NCBI GenBank assembly: GCA_015832175.1
Contig: WJXW01000004.1
Location: forward strand, 1,178,001 to 1,242,000
Reading direction: 5' to 3'
Source of the DNA: Paraphaeosphaeria minitans
Taxonomy: Eukaryota > Ascomycota > Dothideomycetes > Pleosporales > Didymosphaeriaceae
DNA length: 64,000 nucleotides
Below, in pieces: positions 1 to 10,520 of the stretch. The position numbers and the translations under genes were made by a program. Below the pieces are notes generated by a model. The model did not search any database and was not told the DNA's origin. It saw only the letters and a list, made by a program, of their open reading frames with translations. The stretch's first letter is position 1. Each line of letters opens with the position of its first letter.

Positions 1-1025
1 ATGGCTATCCTCGTTCGTTTCAGCTTGGTAGACATGGTACGTTAGTGTTGTCGTTGACAAGTGCTGGTGCCAGCATTACCCCAGCTGCGACCACGTAACT
101 CAGACGTCTACTCATAGCTCGAACTCTGTCCACTGTCCACAGCAATATTATGCTCTTGCATATGCGCATAACGTGCCAATCATGCTTACGCGGCAGCTTC
201 CTCTTTTGGAAAGCTGCGGTGAATCGTCCTCGTATCCGCTTCTGCCGCCTATCTCCCTTCTTTATGTATCTTAGAATCTTACATTGACGAATCTTTTCAG
301 GAGTACTGTACAATTTTGCCTGATGGTGATCTTCTTGACGATACCGATCCTAAAGACCTTGTCGTTGTCATGCCGCTCCTCTACAGCGAGTTTCATCTGG
401 TAGGCGTTTACAGGTACTTTCTTTTGGGGTGGGAACGTACGCTTTGGATCCTTAGCTCAGCATCTACTTTCGTTTTCTCAGCAATTGTCGCCCCGGGGGA
501 AAGTTCCATTGGGTGTCTATGACACCATATCCTGTGGGCAAAATACGGTCCTCATCTGCACGTGCACACAAGCGCGTTCTTTATCCTACAACACGTCTTC
601 GAGGGTACCATGGACGATCACACCTGGTTGTGAAGTGAATACGCGGCCTCTATCCTTTATAGTGTATGATGGGGGGTGAGGACTTGAGAAGCTTACGAAG
701 CTGTTCTCCCGTCGTACAAGAGGAATACATCACTCCGTAGTTACTGCCTGCAAAGCCTCATGGATGTCATCTAGGACCCATTTCGGACATAGATCGGGCA
801 CCCCGAACGAAGCCCAATCGGCCCTTTTCTGCTTCTCAGTAGAGTCCAATTAATTCAATGAAGCAACAAAACGAGTGTAGCAACCTCCACCAATCCAACC
901 TGCAATCATATTTTCTCATCAACTGATCCCCCGACATTCACACCAAGCTAGACCTTCTCATTGAAAATATGCCAACCGAGCGACACCTATCCAAGCCCCT
1001 CCCCCCTTCGAAATGGAAACCCACT
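1..1025. other. no gene recognised
   Basis: Only short open frames without recognisable motifs, signal peptides or convincing splice patterns are present on either strand. The right part lies downstream of the secreted-protein gene on the minus strand and probably holds its 3' UTR. Confidence 0.5.
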
Positions 1026-1478
1026 TCAATGGCGCGGATTCTCAAACTTCGGCCCCGTAACGCACTTTTCTGGCCCGCCCTGTAAATTCACACACCACTT
1101 TGGCGCAATGTACGAGATCCTCCTGGTTCGATGATACTCCTTCCGACCACAGATCTGCGTACGGTCGTGTCCCAGCTTGTTATCGCATCTCAGCACGTCA
1201 TGTTCATCATCGTAGACAACAGTCACCATATACACAGGATGGGTATTGCCCTTGGTGTCCGTGACGCTGTACCAGGATTTGATGGTGTTGCCGTTGATGA
1301 AGATCAGCTGCAAGGTGCCGGAGACGCCTGTAAGCTGGGTGCTGAGGGTGGAGAGCTCTGTGGTGGGGACGGTGTAGGTGACGTCGGGAATGTCGCGGAG
1401 GGCGGCTGGGGCAGGGATTGTGGTGGCGAAAGTGGTTGCCGCGAAGGCAAGGCTGGTGGTGAGGGTTGTGGACTTCAT
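1026..1478 (-). CDS. small secreted protein, 4 cysteines (hypothetical)
   Basis: Intronless 150-residue frame from ATG at 1478. Residues 1 to about 20 look like a signal peptide: MKSTTLTTSLAFAATTFA, a Lys followed by Thr/Ala/Leu residues, then a TIPAP stretch suited to cleavage. The mature part has four cysteines in its C-terminal half (contexts RCDN, QICG, KWCV, EKCV), enough for two disulfides. No enzymatic motif is visible. Size, predicted secretion and paired cysteines fit the broad class of fungal small secreted proteins, some of which act on hosts, but that role is only an inference. The basic stretch near residues 115-123 is unusual for a secreted protein, and an unrecognised intron or a different C-terminus cannot be excluded. 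Confidence 0.55.
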   Translation of the reverse strand: MKSTTLTTSLAFAATTFATTIPAPAALRDIPDVTYTVPTTELSTLSTQLTGVSGTLQLIFINGNTIKSWYSVTDTKGNTHPVYMVTVVYDDEHDVLRCDNKLGHDRTQICGRKEYHRTRRISYIAPKWCVNLQGGPEKCVTGPKFENPRH

Positions 1479-2361
1479 GGTGCTGAGCAGAAACGGTCTG
1501 CGGATCAGATAATTAAGTGGTCGACGTTGTGCTCGTGGTTTGCCTTGAGCCTCGATGGAGTGAATGTCCGCGACTTGAAATCCGCGGGTCGAGATAGCTT
1601 TCGTAGAAATTGGGTACTTGAGGAGGTTTCGTATTTCGCATTTCGTGTTTGGGGAGTTGACGAAGCTGACATCTATGTTAAGATCATACTCGTGTTGATG
1701 GTGTTACAATATGTAGAACAAGAACACGGATATAGGGTGAATAGGCTAATGGTTGCAGTTGGGGCGTTGAGAAACTCCATGGCTTCCGTTCTGGGTGTCG
1801 TTTATCCTTCCAAGGCGAATCTGAGGTTCACATGTGTTAATGCAAGCACTGGTCAAATTGACGTGGCGAGAGCACTGTTTCGATTGAGTGGTAGCGAGCA
1901 CATATGTGGTTTCTCGTTTCTACGGGTAGTGATATGCTGCCCATTCCTGGATACCTTTACAAAATTACGCTCAGCAGAACCGTCTGTGTTGTACGAGTAG
2001 TACGATTGCCTTTCGTGCGGGGTCACCCAATGAAACCGCGTGGCCACTCCAGCAATCGTTCACAGGCTCGATGAAAATAGAAGCCGTTCCACCAGCGTGC
2101 ATTACAGTTCGATGTTCCAGCTTGCTTGTGCTTAAACTTTCAATATTTGTTCAGTGCATGAGCTTACACAAAGCTGACCTGCCAGGCTTCCCACACGAAA
2201 CTTGATACTGCTGTTGCACGAGGTTGATCAGCTTTCCCGAGAGAGGTCCATACCTATGTGAAGCTTTTGACTCTGGGTCTCAGGAGGCTTGTATCAATTC
2301 AGGGCTTCAAGGATGTAAGATGAGTAAGTCAAGCAGGTTTATTTTACCGGTTATCCGTATG
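1479..2361. other. intergenic, no gene recognised
   Basis: Holds the upstream region of the minus-strand secreted-protein gene and the downstream region of the FAD monooxygenase gene. A long plus-strand open frame crosses from the secreted-protein gene into this spacer, but it has no motif and looks like a shadow. Confidence 0.5.
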
Positions 2362-3691
2362 CTACAGCGTGGTGTCTGGTTTCCAATCCGGATCTATTCT
2401 CAACGACTCGATTGTATCTTGGTACGCATCGTAAGCATGCTTTTCGCAGTCGAAGTTCAAGACCCAGTCTAGACGCGGCAGCTTTACACTCTCGGGATTC
2501 TTTCTGACATAGTCAAAATCAGCCTTGTGCCATGCATCCCGGTTCGTAACTCCAGTCCTTTGCGTGGCCAGTACGCGAGGATATCTCATCTTCTCGTATG
2601 CACGAATAGCTTCTGGTACGTTTTGCTTGCCTGCAAGTTCGAGACATACGGCAGCCGTTACACCATCCTCCATTGACTGCGAAGCACCCTGTATGGAGGT
2701 TGGCAGGAACGGATGAGCTGCATCTCCGATAAGCGCAATTCTTCGCTTTGGACTTATCCATGTAGGTAGAGGATCCCGGAATACGAGTTTCCAGTCCACC
2801 AAGGCTCCGTCAGGAGTAGCACGAATAATGTCGTGAACAATTGATGCCCAATCGGGAACGGCTTTGATGGCCTCATCGACGTAGCCAGGTGCGGACCAGC
2901 TTTCTTCTACATCAGCTTCATCCTGCTGGAAGTTAATGAAACTCTGAAGCTTGGTGACCGTGCTATCTTACCTTGTGTGTCAGAACCCAAGAACAAGCAG
3001 TGCCCTTCTGCAGTGTTGCCACCAAGAAATGTACGTCAGGACCTAGCCAGCCCACGTGAAGATCTTTCTCCGGATTTGCAAGCCATGCCGTTGATGCATT
3101 CTTCTTCAACCCATCAGTAGGCATCCAAGCCCGATACACAGCATATCCAGAGCTCTTCGGTTTATCTTCATATCCTAACACAATAGTACGTGCAAGACTC
3201 CTCACGCCATCCCCAGCGAGAACCGCGTCTCCCGATATTCTCTCGCCGTTGACTATTACACCCGCTTCTGTCTCTGTCTCGAAATACTCTTGCACCTTGC
3301 AGCCAAGCCGGATGTCTACACCGACGTCGATTGCGTGGTTCCAGACCACTTCATGAATCTCTCCTCGGTGACCATTAAATCTCTTTCCCCAACTTGCTTC
3401 CGCATCCCATATCTGACGCGTGAGGAACTCATCATCGTAGGTGCGAAAGTCGAGACCGTCGCTGTGATGGCATATTGGATCGAGCTTCTTCTCTAGGCCA
3501 GGCCAGCTACGGAAGATACGTCCTGAATTTGAGCCGAAGGAGATGATGTCGCCAAGTTGACGTCGGCTCTTGTTACCCTCGAAAAGGATAACAGAGAAGC
3601 CCTTCTTGCGACATTCGATAGCGGCCGTGAGACCACCAAACCCTGCACCTACTATGAGGACCTTGAGCGGCTCCGTAGGCATGCTGTTCAT
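2362..3691 (-). CDS. FAD-dependent monooxygenase (salicylate hydroxylase-like)
   Basis: Two exons, 3691..2972 and 2925..2362, give 427 residues. The 46-nt intron (GTAAGA donor, ATTAAC branch-like site, TTCCAG acceptor) joins the frames exactly. Visible motifs are the N-terminal dinucleotide fold VLIVGAGFGG (about residues 11-20), the AGDGVRS motif in mid-protein and IGDAAHPF near 307, which contacts FAD. Order and length match flavin aromatic hydroxylases of the PHBH/salicylate 1-monooxygenase group, which use NAD(P)H and O2 to hydroxylate aromatic or polyketide substrates. The substrate cannot be read from the sequence. An upstream in-frame extension uses no ATG, so the ATG at 3691 was chosen; the next Met is 3 codons later. 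The gene is divergent from the P450 at 4344, which suggests a shared oxidative pathway. Confidence 0.85.
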
Positions 3692-4343
3692 GGTGATATG
3701 TGTCGATGAACCAAGAAGGATATACTGATAGATTGAACAACGCACTGCAGAGTAGGACGTGGGGGTAGCCTCGTTCGCGAGGTTAGTGGTTGAGATCTGG
3801 GAGGGAAGTGTGCTTGATCCCAAGATTGACCTCGAGAAAGGGGTCGCCAAACTTGATATACATCTTTACAACTCAGCAACCCCAGGGGGCGAGGGCGTGG
3901 CAAAGTAGCGCCAGTTTGTGGGGTGAGCCTTCCCCAACCTGCCCCGCACCTCACGGATTGGTTGTTAGGTACGGTACCCCTCCGAGCGCCCCCAAGCACC
4001 AGTTGTCATCGCAATGCAACGAATGCTCACGACCATGCTTGATCAATAGCCTTTTTGCATACTTCTGATGCTGATTTCTCTCATGCAAACGTGCTGAGCC
4101 TCGTTCTTCCAAGAAGTCTCTAACAGTGCCGACTACCGTAGTGTACCCCACACAGCCAGCGCGGATATGCAACCCCGCGGCAGAGAATAACAGCGATCCA
4201 ACTGCCGAACTTCCACTTTGTGTACTAAAGCCTTAGCTCCAGCTTCTTAAGCTCATGTAAGTAGTTCGTTCTCCCTTGGCGACTACTACACTTTGATTGC
4301 TACCCTCGCTGTCCATTTTCATATCTTTATCAGCAGTGTGGTC
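3692..4343. promoter_or_regulatory. divergent promoter region of monooxygenase and P450
   Basis: This 652-bp spacer separates the start codons of two divergently transcribed oxidoreductase genes and must hold both promoters. I see no operator that I can name with confidence. Confidence 0.4.
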
Positions 4344-5957
4344 ATGGCGACAGAACCAATATTGCTGTTGCCTTATGTGTGGCTCTCGCTCTTGGTTATC
4401 ATTCCAGCTGCTACACTCCTCCATGACGCCTGGATTTGGTATCGAATGCCTCCGGGACCAACACCACTTCCCTTCATAGGCAACAAGCATCAGCTCCCAA
4501 AATCGCAGCCGTGGATACAGTTCCAGGAATGGTCAAACCAATACGGTCCAATTTTCACAATATGGATCGGAAGGAAGCCGACAGTAATCATTTCGGATCC
4601 GGTGGTGGCGGCTGAGCTCATGGAGAAGAGGAGCACGAAGTACTCTTCGAGACCACGTATGGTGGCCATGGGCGAAATACTGTGGGACGGTGCAAGTATT
4701 CTGGTCCAACCGTATGGAAAGGAATGGAGCATAAGGAGGAAACTTCTACACCAGGCTATGACGCCGAAGGCACTTAGGCTATACAAACCTACCCAAACTG
4801 CTGAGGCATCACGTTTGTGCTATCAGCTTCTCGAAACGCCAAACAGCTGGGAGAAGCTTCTTGAACGGTTCACTTCAAGTATCGTCTTCGCTGTGGCATA
4901 CGGTCATCGCATCGATTCTCTAAATGCCGAAGTCATCCGTCAACGCTTCAAATTCATGCATTATGCTTCGTCACTGAATGTTCCTGGAAAATACCAAGTC
5001 GAATCGTTTCCATTTCTGAAGCACGTTCCGGACGTACTGGCGCCATGGAAAGTCGAGATGAAAAGGCATGGACAAGAAGAGGCGGCAGCAAATATGCAGC
5101 TAGTAGATCTCGTCCGCTCTGACATCGCACGGGCAAATACACGCGGTGAAGAGATTCCGGAATCGCTTTGCAAATTGCTCCTAGAGCTGCGCGAGAAAGA
5201 GAGTCTCCTTTCTGACCGTGACTTTTCCTACATCCCAGCCTCATTATTTGGCGCTGGCTCTGATACGACTGCCTCAACGTTGTGTTCTGCCTTCCTGGCA
5301 CTTGTTACACACCCTGGAACTTTGCGCGCTGCACATGAAGAGCTGGACAGAGTCATTGGACCAGATAGGACACCAATTTTCGAAGATGAAGCAAGTCTCC
5401 CATATGTTCGCGCTTTAGTCAAAGAAGTCCTTCGCTGGCGGCCTGTCGCCGTTCTTGGGGGAACTCCTCATGCATCAACAGAAAATGACCACTACGAAGG
5501 CTACTACATCCCTGCTGGTACGACAATTCTCGGTAACTCTTGGGCTATCAACCTCAACGAAGACTACTACCCAAACCCACACCACTTCAATCCTGAACGC
5601 TTCCTTGACACCGCACTCTTGGAGAAAGCGAAGAATCCTACCCCAGAAACTGGTAAAGCCCACCCGGCAAAGGCTGGCCACTCGTCTTTTGGATGGGGAC
5701 GACGCATTTGTCCAGGCGCGGATCTAGCAGCAAACAGCCTCTTTATCGCGCTGGCGAAGATACTGTGGGCATTCGATATTGCTCCGCTCAAAGGCGTACG
5801 GTACGATACTTTCGCGTACACCGAAGGGTTCAATATTCGACCGAGAAAGTTTGAATGCGATATCCGGATAAGAAGTCAGGCGCACGAGCAAGTACTGGTT
5901 AGGGAATTTGCTGATGCAGAGAGGGTCATGGAGCGATTCGCGCCTTTCTCGGAGTAG
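4344..5957 (+). CDS. cytochrome P450 monooxygenase, microsomal
   Basis: Single exon, 537 residues from ATG at 4344. A hydrophobic N-terminal segment (about residues 4-25) acts as a membrane anchor and is followed by the proline-rich hinge MPPGPTPLPFIG. The I-helix oxygen-binding motif AGSDTTAS, the K-helix motif EVLRWRP (ExxR), a PERF-type motif (NPERFLD) and the heme-binding loop FGWGRRICPG are all present; the heme thiolate is about Cys456. All core features are intact, so it should be active. The overall look resembles fungal class II P450s of the O-methylsterigmatocystin oxidoreductase type, but family assignment would need a database search. It is divergent from an FAD monooxygenase, which supports a small detoxification or secondary-metabolism pair. 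Confidence 0.92.
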   Translation: MATEPILLLPYVWLSLLVIIPAATLLHDAWIWYRMPPGPTPLPFIGNKHQLPKSQPWIQFQEWSNQYGPIFTIWIGRKPTVIISDPVVAAELMEKRSTKYSSRPRMVAMGEILWDGASILVQPYGKEWSIRRKLLHQAMTPKALRLYKPTQTAEASRLCYQLLETPNSWEKLLERFTSSIVFAVAYGHRIDSLNAEVIRQRFKFMHYASSLNVPGKYQVESFPFLKHVPDVLAPWKVEMKRHGQEEAAANMQLVDLVRSDIARANTRGEEIPESLCKLLLELREKESLLSDRDFSYIPASLFGAGSDTTASTLCSAFLALVTHPGTLRAAHEELDRVIGPDRTPIFEDEASLPYVRALVKEVLRWRPVAVLGGTPHASTENDHYEGYYIPAGTTILGNSWAINLNEDYYPNPHHFNPERFLDTALLEKAKNPTPETGKAHPAKAGHSSFGWGRRICPGADLAANSLFIALAKILWAFDIAPLKGVRYDTFAYTEGFNIRPRKFECDIRIRSQAHEQVLVREFADAERVMERFAPFSE

Positions 5958-6620
5958 CCCATCGAGAGTGGGTATCTTGAGCTTACCGTACGTGGGACCT
6001 GTACCTAGGTATATGCTTCGGCTGCAGCGCCAATATCGCATATTCAGAACGTTAAATAGTTTCATCCATTAAGAGAGATATGAAAATCGCGAGTACTTGT
6101 GCTCTAATTTCATTAGATATCTACTGGTGTTAAGCCGTACATAACTCGCATCCTCGATGGATAACTCGTTTCAGCCAATCGCATCCTCGATAAGTCGTTT
6201 CGGCCAATCGCATCAACGGACTGGACTCACCTGAAAGAATGACAAAGGAATAACACCACTTACTATATCGAGACATATCGTTTACCTCAAATCGGTATAG
6301 CCCTGGAAATATGCTACAGCATATTACAAGGGCTGATGCTCTTTGCGTGTCGTCCTGGCTCACGTGGCAATTGTGCCGACTGTTATAATCCGACATTGAT
6401 CTCGCCATTAGTTCTTGAATTCATTTCATCCTTAGAGCGACCTCATTCCAATTCCACGCCTGCCAAGCCCCATATTCAATTTCGCTGTGGCGTAGCCCTA
6501 GGTAGCCTACCCGCATCCTAGTCGTACCACCCACTTGTCCGAAAGACAAGTCTCTCAACAGCTCTTCGAACCAGCCACAAATACATCCCATAGAGCATAT
6601 TTCGAAGAAGAATTAGAGTC
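5958..6620. other. intergenic with short imperfect tandem repeat
   Basis: At 6148-6209 a 33-base unit starting GCATCCTCGATGG is followed by a 29-base copy with a small deletion. A TACCTAGGTA palindrome lies near 6002. No gene is recognised; the right part should hold the promoter of the gene at 6621. Confidence 0.5.
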
Positions 6621-7484
6621 ATGAGTCAAAACAACAACACCAAGACAACCAACCCGTCTAACCCCTCATCTCTGAAACCCCGCTATGAGATCCGGCAACT
6701 GGAGCCTAAGCATTCAGAATGGGCATGCGCTATCATAATGCACAGCAATCTCTTCCACTCGTCAGTCTGGCCTGTCCTCTACCCCGAGGGTCTCAACGCA
6801 CGCGTGTTTGAAGGTCTCGACAACGCCACCTACCTTGTCAATCACCAGATCGACAGCGGCCACTCCTTCGGTGTCTTCGACACCGAGTACCAGTTCAAGC
6901 GCGAGGAAAGCAAGGCCACTGGCGGTAAGCTGTACTGGGACCGGAACGAAAAGAGTGTGCAGGAAGAGAACGGAATGGAGGCGGAAGGCCAACGCTTGCT
7001 CGAGCAGATGGACTTTCCCCTTGTGAGTGTCGCGCTGAGCTACGACGGTGCGGATCCACTCGACCTGGAGAAGTTGGGACCCATGTTGGCTGTTCTTCCG
7101 CACTTTGGCGCCGTCTACTATGTTCTGGAATTGCTCGACCCTCGTGACAAGGAGAGCTGGGCACCAAAGGCGCACAAGGAGGTTTTGATGCGGAACGCGA
7201 CTTCTACGCGACACGACTACGAAGGCGAGAAGATCATGGGGGGTATGGCGAGATGGCTGATGCGCGAGGCGGATGCGAGAGGTTTCAGGGCCATTCAGAT
7301 TGAATGCGTACACGATGCTGTGACCCATGTATGGTCGACCCCTCCTGCGCCGTATAAAGGCGGCATTGTCAGTGAGTTCCACACTGGTACTTTCAAGAAT
7401 AAAGAGGGCAAGCTGCTCTTTGCGCCGGCGCAGCAGAGGATCACGAAGTGCTATGTGGAGCTGAAGCCGAAGGCGCAGAATTGA
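6621..7484 (+). CDS. conserved fungal protein, possibly GNAT-like
   Basis: Intronless 287-residue frame from ATG at 6621, in good codon context, with no signal peptide or membrane segment. The start RYEIRQLEPKHSEWACAI resembles the first strand and helix of GNAT acetyltransferases, and there is a central acidic region and a conserved-looking block around residues 200-245 (GGMARWLMREADARGF). I do not see a clear acetyl-CoA pyrophosphate loop (Q/RxxGxG/A), so enzymatic activity is uncertain. The protein is probably soluble and cytosolic. It lies next to the P450 on the same strand but 663 bp away, so a shared pathway is only a possibility. No gene name can be assigned. Confidence 0.7.
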   Translation: MSQNNNTKTTNPSNPSSLKPRYEIRQLEPKHSEWACAIIMHSNLFHSSVWPVLYPEGLNARVFEGLDNATYLVNHQIDSGHSFGVFDTEYQFKREESKATGGKLYWDRNEKSVQEENGMEAEGQRLLEQMDFPLVSVALSYDGADPLDLEKLGPMLAVLPHFGAVYYVLELLDPRDKESWAPKAHKEVLMRNATSTRHDYEGEKIMGGMARWLMREADARGFRAIQIECVHDAVTHVWSTPPAPYKGGIVSEFHTGTFKNKEGKLLFAPAQQRITKCYVELKPKAQN

Positions 7485-8503
7485 CCCATAAAGGTGACGG
7501 GATCTTACATATCTCGACGTTGAAGGCTTGTGATTTCTACTACCCGAAGCTTTGTCAAAGGTGTTGAGACATCCTCTGGAGTGTTTACGTTGGCTAGGAC
7601 ATAGTGAGGGTTGATTGAGACTGCATGCCGTGTTCGGGATATTCCGAAGAACAATTTACCGGCATGTGTATTCATATAAGCTCTCGAATCTATATAATCC
7701 CATGTTTCCAATGATGCACTCGAGATCTGAACACTTCAAGTGTGCACGACGATTGCACGAAGTCTCCCAAGTCCTGACTGGGCAGGCTCATCTTGGACTT
7801 GCGCAAGGTAAGCTGACAGGCGAAATTCCCGATCTAGCAGTTCGACTGGGTATCTAGGGAAGCTAAAATAATTGTTCGACCTGGCAGTTCAACCGGGACG
7901 TGTGAAAGGGTGGAAAAGTTGAAGAAGTTGGAAAAGTCACCACGTTCGATGTGTCCGTGCCGCATCTGAACCCCAATAAGCACCTGAATAATTCCAACAA
8001 CCTGCATAAAGGACGCTTTCAACCCTTCCACGCACTCTCCATTAGCAGGGTTCGCCCTAAAAGTGAACAAGAACACCTTCGCGTCTTCCACCTCACACCT
8101 CGCACTTTATTTTCCTCGGCGTTCACGCGTCGAGATGATTACATTCTTCTGCGAACGACATTATATTACCATCAAACCCTGCAAGCATCGCGGAGCGTCA
8201 CAACATCGTCCAAGATTTACATCGTTGAGCGAATCAAATTCCTCATTTCATTGGTATAACGAGCCCCAATGGGCTACTATGGATGCTCGAAGCCTATCTA
8301 TACACTGTTAAATCGTCGTCATGGTTCGGCTGGCCCACATCTCCAATATCGAACACCAGCCCAACTCTGAATAGTAGGTCGCGAATGCATACCGATGCTG
8401 TAAATAAGCGAATAATCATACAGATACTCGCGATAAGTATATTTGGAAAGACACCCAGACGCCCCCAGACCCGGCCGCGCGCGGCAGACATCTACAAGCC
8501 GCG
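7485..8503. other. intergenic between convergent genes
   Basis: This stretch lies between the 3' ends of the GNAT-like gene and the bZIP gene. Only short frames without motifs are present. A GATCTAGCAGTTCGACTGGG-like phrase recurs in diverged form at 7830 and 7876. Confidence 0.5.
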
Positions 8504-10226
8504 CTAGCGTCCTTCTTTGATGCGGACCGCATCGCCAAAGGCGGGAAAAACGGAGCGGAAGGCAGGGCCCAGGCTCCAGTTGTTGAGGTTTCGGAGGTGG
8601 CTCTCAAAAGCGGGGTTGATGAGCCACTCTTCGTCCTCCTTGACAGTGTGGGGTGTGTGCGGTCCAGCCGGCGAGCCGGCGTTTACGGTTGCGGAGTATG
8701 GGCTTGAGGCTGGAATGGAAGACGTGGCAGACAGCGACGAGGCATGGAGCTTGGACGCTGGCAGTAAACAGTCGCGTGGTTCGTAAGGCCAGTTCAAGGA
8801 CACTGTAGTAGTGAATGGAATGAAGAAGGCATCGAACGGCACGGGCGTCGGGGAATTGATCAAGCGGTCGCGCAGTTTGGGCCTGCACGTCTGTTAGGCA
8901 TGACTGATACATGGGTGAGCGTAACTAAACGTACCATGGCAGGTGATCATTCCAGACGGGATGAGGAACGAAGAGCTGGGAAGCTCGCGGTGTGACCCAG
9001 TCTGGCAGCCTGTCATAATTCTCTGCCGACGGTTCGATCTGCCAACGCATGACCAGGAACATGATGTAGACAATGGCTACCTGCTCAGGAAGCCCGCAAA
9101 CGTCCGGAAATGTGCGCAGGATGTCGGTGAATAGTCTTGACAATGGATGAGCGTCAATGTTGCGGTCCGGATGGACAATGGGCGTGAAGTTTGGATACAT
9201 AGGCCCCACAAATGCCTTGACATGATCGCCTTGTGCAGCACGGCTTTGGCGATCGGTCAGGAAGTCAAGCAAGATTGCATCAAGCGGGCATGTAGTGGGC
9301 ACGTTGCGCGGTAGGGTGAGGTGAGGCACCAGAATGGGCGCGTGGTGACCGAGGCCACTTCCCAGGCTGGTGGTGGTGATGGTGATTGGCGGGGGTGGAG
9401 GCAGACTCGGGTCCAGGTTCTGCGACTGTCCATTGTTCTCCAGCAGGAAGTTCACGCCCATCCTCTTGTCGTTGTCGAAGGGCATCTGGTCGAAGGGCAT
9501 CTCCGGTGTAGCGTGGGAGACGCGTTCATCCCAGTGGCGGTCGTGGTTGGGAGGATGCTCGCCGGCGTACCCCCAGTGACGCGCTCCTTCAGTGGCGCCT
9601 GGCGACTGGACGCCATTCTGAGGAGAATCAGGTGCGACATGGCCGAGATTGGCGTTGAGGGCGCGCGGGTCGTGGGTATGCGATGTGGGCGGGTGGGGCG
9701 AGCGCGTTGCTGCTGCTGCCAGTTCTGCGACGCGTGAGTGCCATTGCTATTGCCATTGTCATTCCCATTGCCATTGCATATTGTCGTTCCCATTCCCATT
9801 GCCATTGAGCACTGGATCGATCGCTCCTCCCGTGAGCTAAAACGTACCACTCAGCCCATTTGGACCGCGCAAGACCGGCGAGGCAATGGCTGCGATGCTC
9901 TCCAGCCGCTTTCGCACATGCTGCAACTCGGCGACGACCTGGTCTTTCTCGCGCAGCACCAGCTGTAGGTCGTGGTATGGCTGCTGGCTCTCGAGTTCCT
10001 GGATTCGCCGGTTCAAGGTATCGATCTGGTTCTTGGTACGCTCGCGAATGGCGCGTTGGGCCTCGCGGTCGTTTGCGCGCTTCCGCGCGAGCTGCTCGGG
10101 GGTGAGGTTGGCGACGCCTCTGGACGAAGTGGCAGTGCGGCGCTTCTTCGCGGGCGGCTGCGAGGCACTTCCATCGGTATGATCGGCTGGGCCATCATCG
10201 GCCGGGCTGTGCGTGTCCCCGGCCAT
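8504..10226 (-). CDS. bZIP transcription factor with DUF3425 domain
   Basis: Three exons, 10226..9848, 9724..8935 and 8882..8504, give 515 residues. The introns are 123 nt (GTACGT...GTCGCAG) and 52 nt (GTACGT...GTGCAG). The basic region and zipper start near residue 46 (ARKRANDREAQRAIRERT, then heptads to about 110). The middle is rich in Pro, His and Asn. The C-terminus carries a DUF3425-like region including WPKLRDRLI, created exactly at the second splice junction, and a TTTVSLNWPY block. Fungal proteins of this architecture are nuclear DNA-binding regulators, often of stress or secondary metabolism; the targets here are unknown. The first intron contains a degenerate CAATGG/AATGGG hexamer array. 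Start chosen at MAGDTHS, the ATG nearest the basic domain. Confidence 0.85.
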
Positions 10227-10520
10227 CTTATCACTGGCCCAATATGGGGCAATGTCCTGAACGTTCGTCAAGCAAGAGTCGTGCGGTGCATGAAATGCTG
10301 AGCAGGTTGAGTCATGCTGGCGACAATCTGCGGGGAAGACCTGGCATTGCGCCTCGGGTGACCACTGCCTGGGCGCTACCACCCACGGCACAACCGGTAG
10401 TATACGGCGTATGGGGAAGAGGAGCTGTGATGATCTGAGCATCTACTACCTGGACTACCTAGATTCTCTATCTATACTTCGTCTTTCGCCTTTCCAATAC
10501 GCCCCGTCGCTCCAGTCCCC
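10227..10520. promoter_or_regulatory. divergent promoter of bZIP gene and hydrolase
   Basis: A 294-bp spacer between two divergent start codons. The bZIP frame stays open upstream but has no better start. No specific site was identified. Confidence 0.35.

Noticed and set aside
1131..2000. 289-codon plus-strand frame
   Set aside because: Gly/Val/Asp-rich shadow of the secreted-protein gene extended by chance into spacer.
9452..9850. Asn/Gln-rich frame in the bZIP gene
   Set aside because: It runs through the intron and out of frame with the DUF3425 part; the splice from 9848 to 9724 explains the gene.
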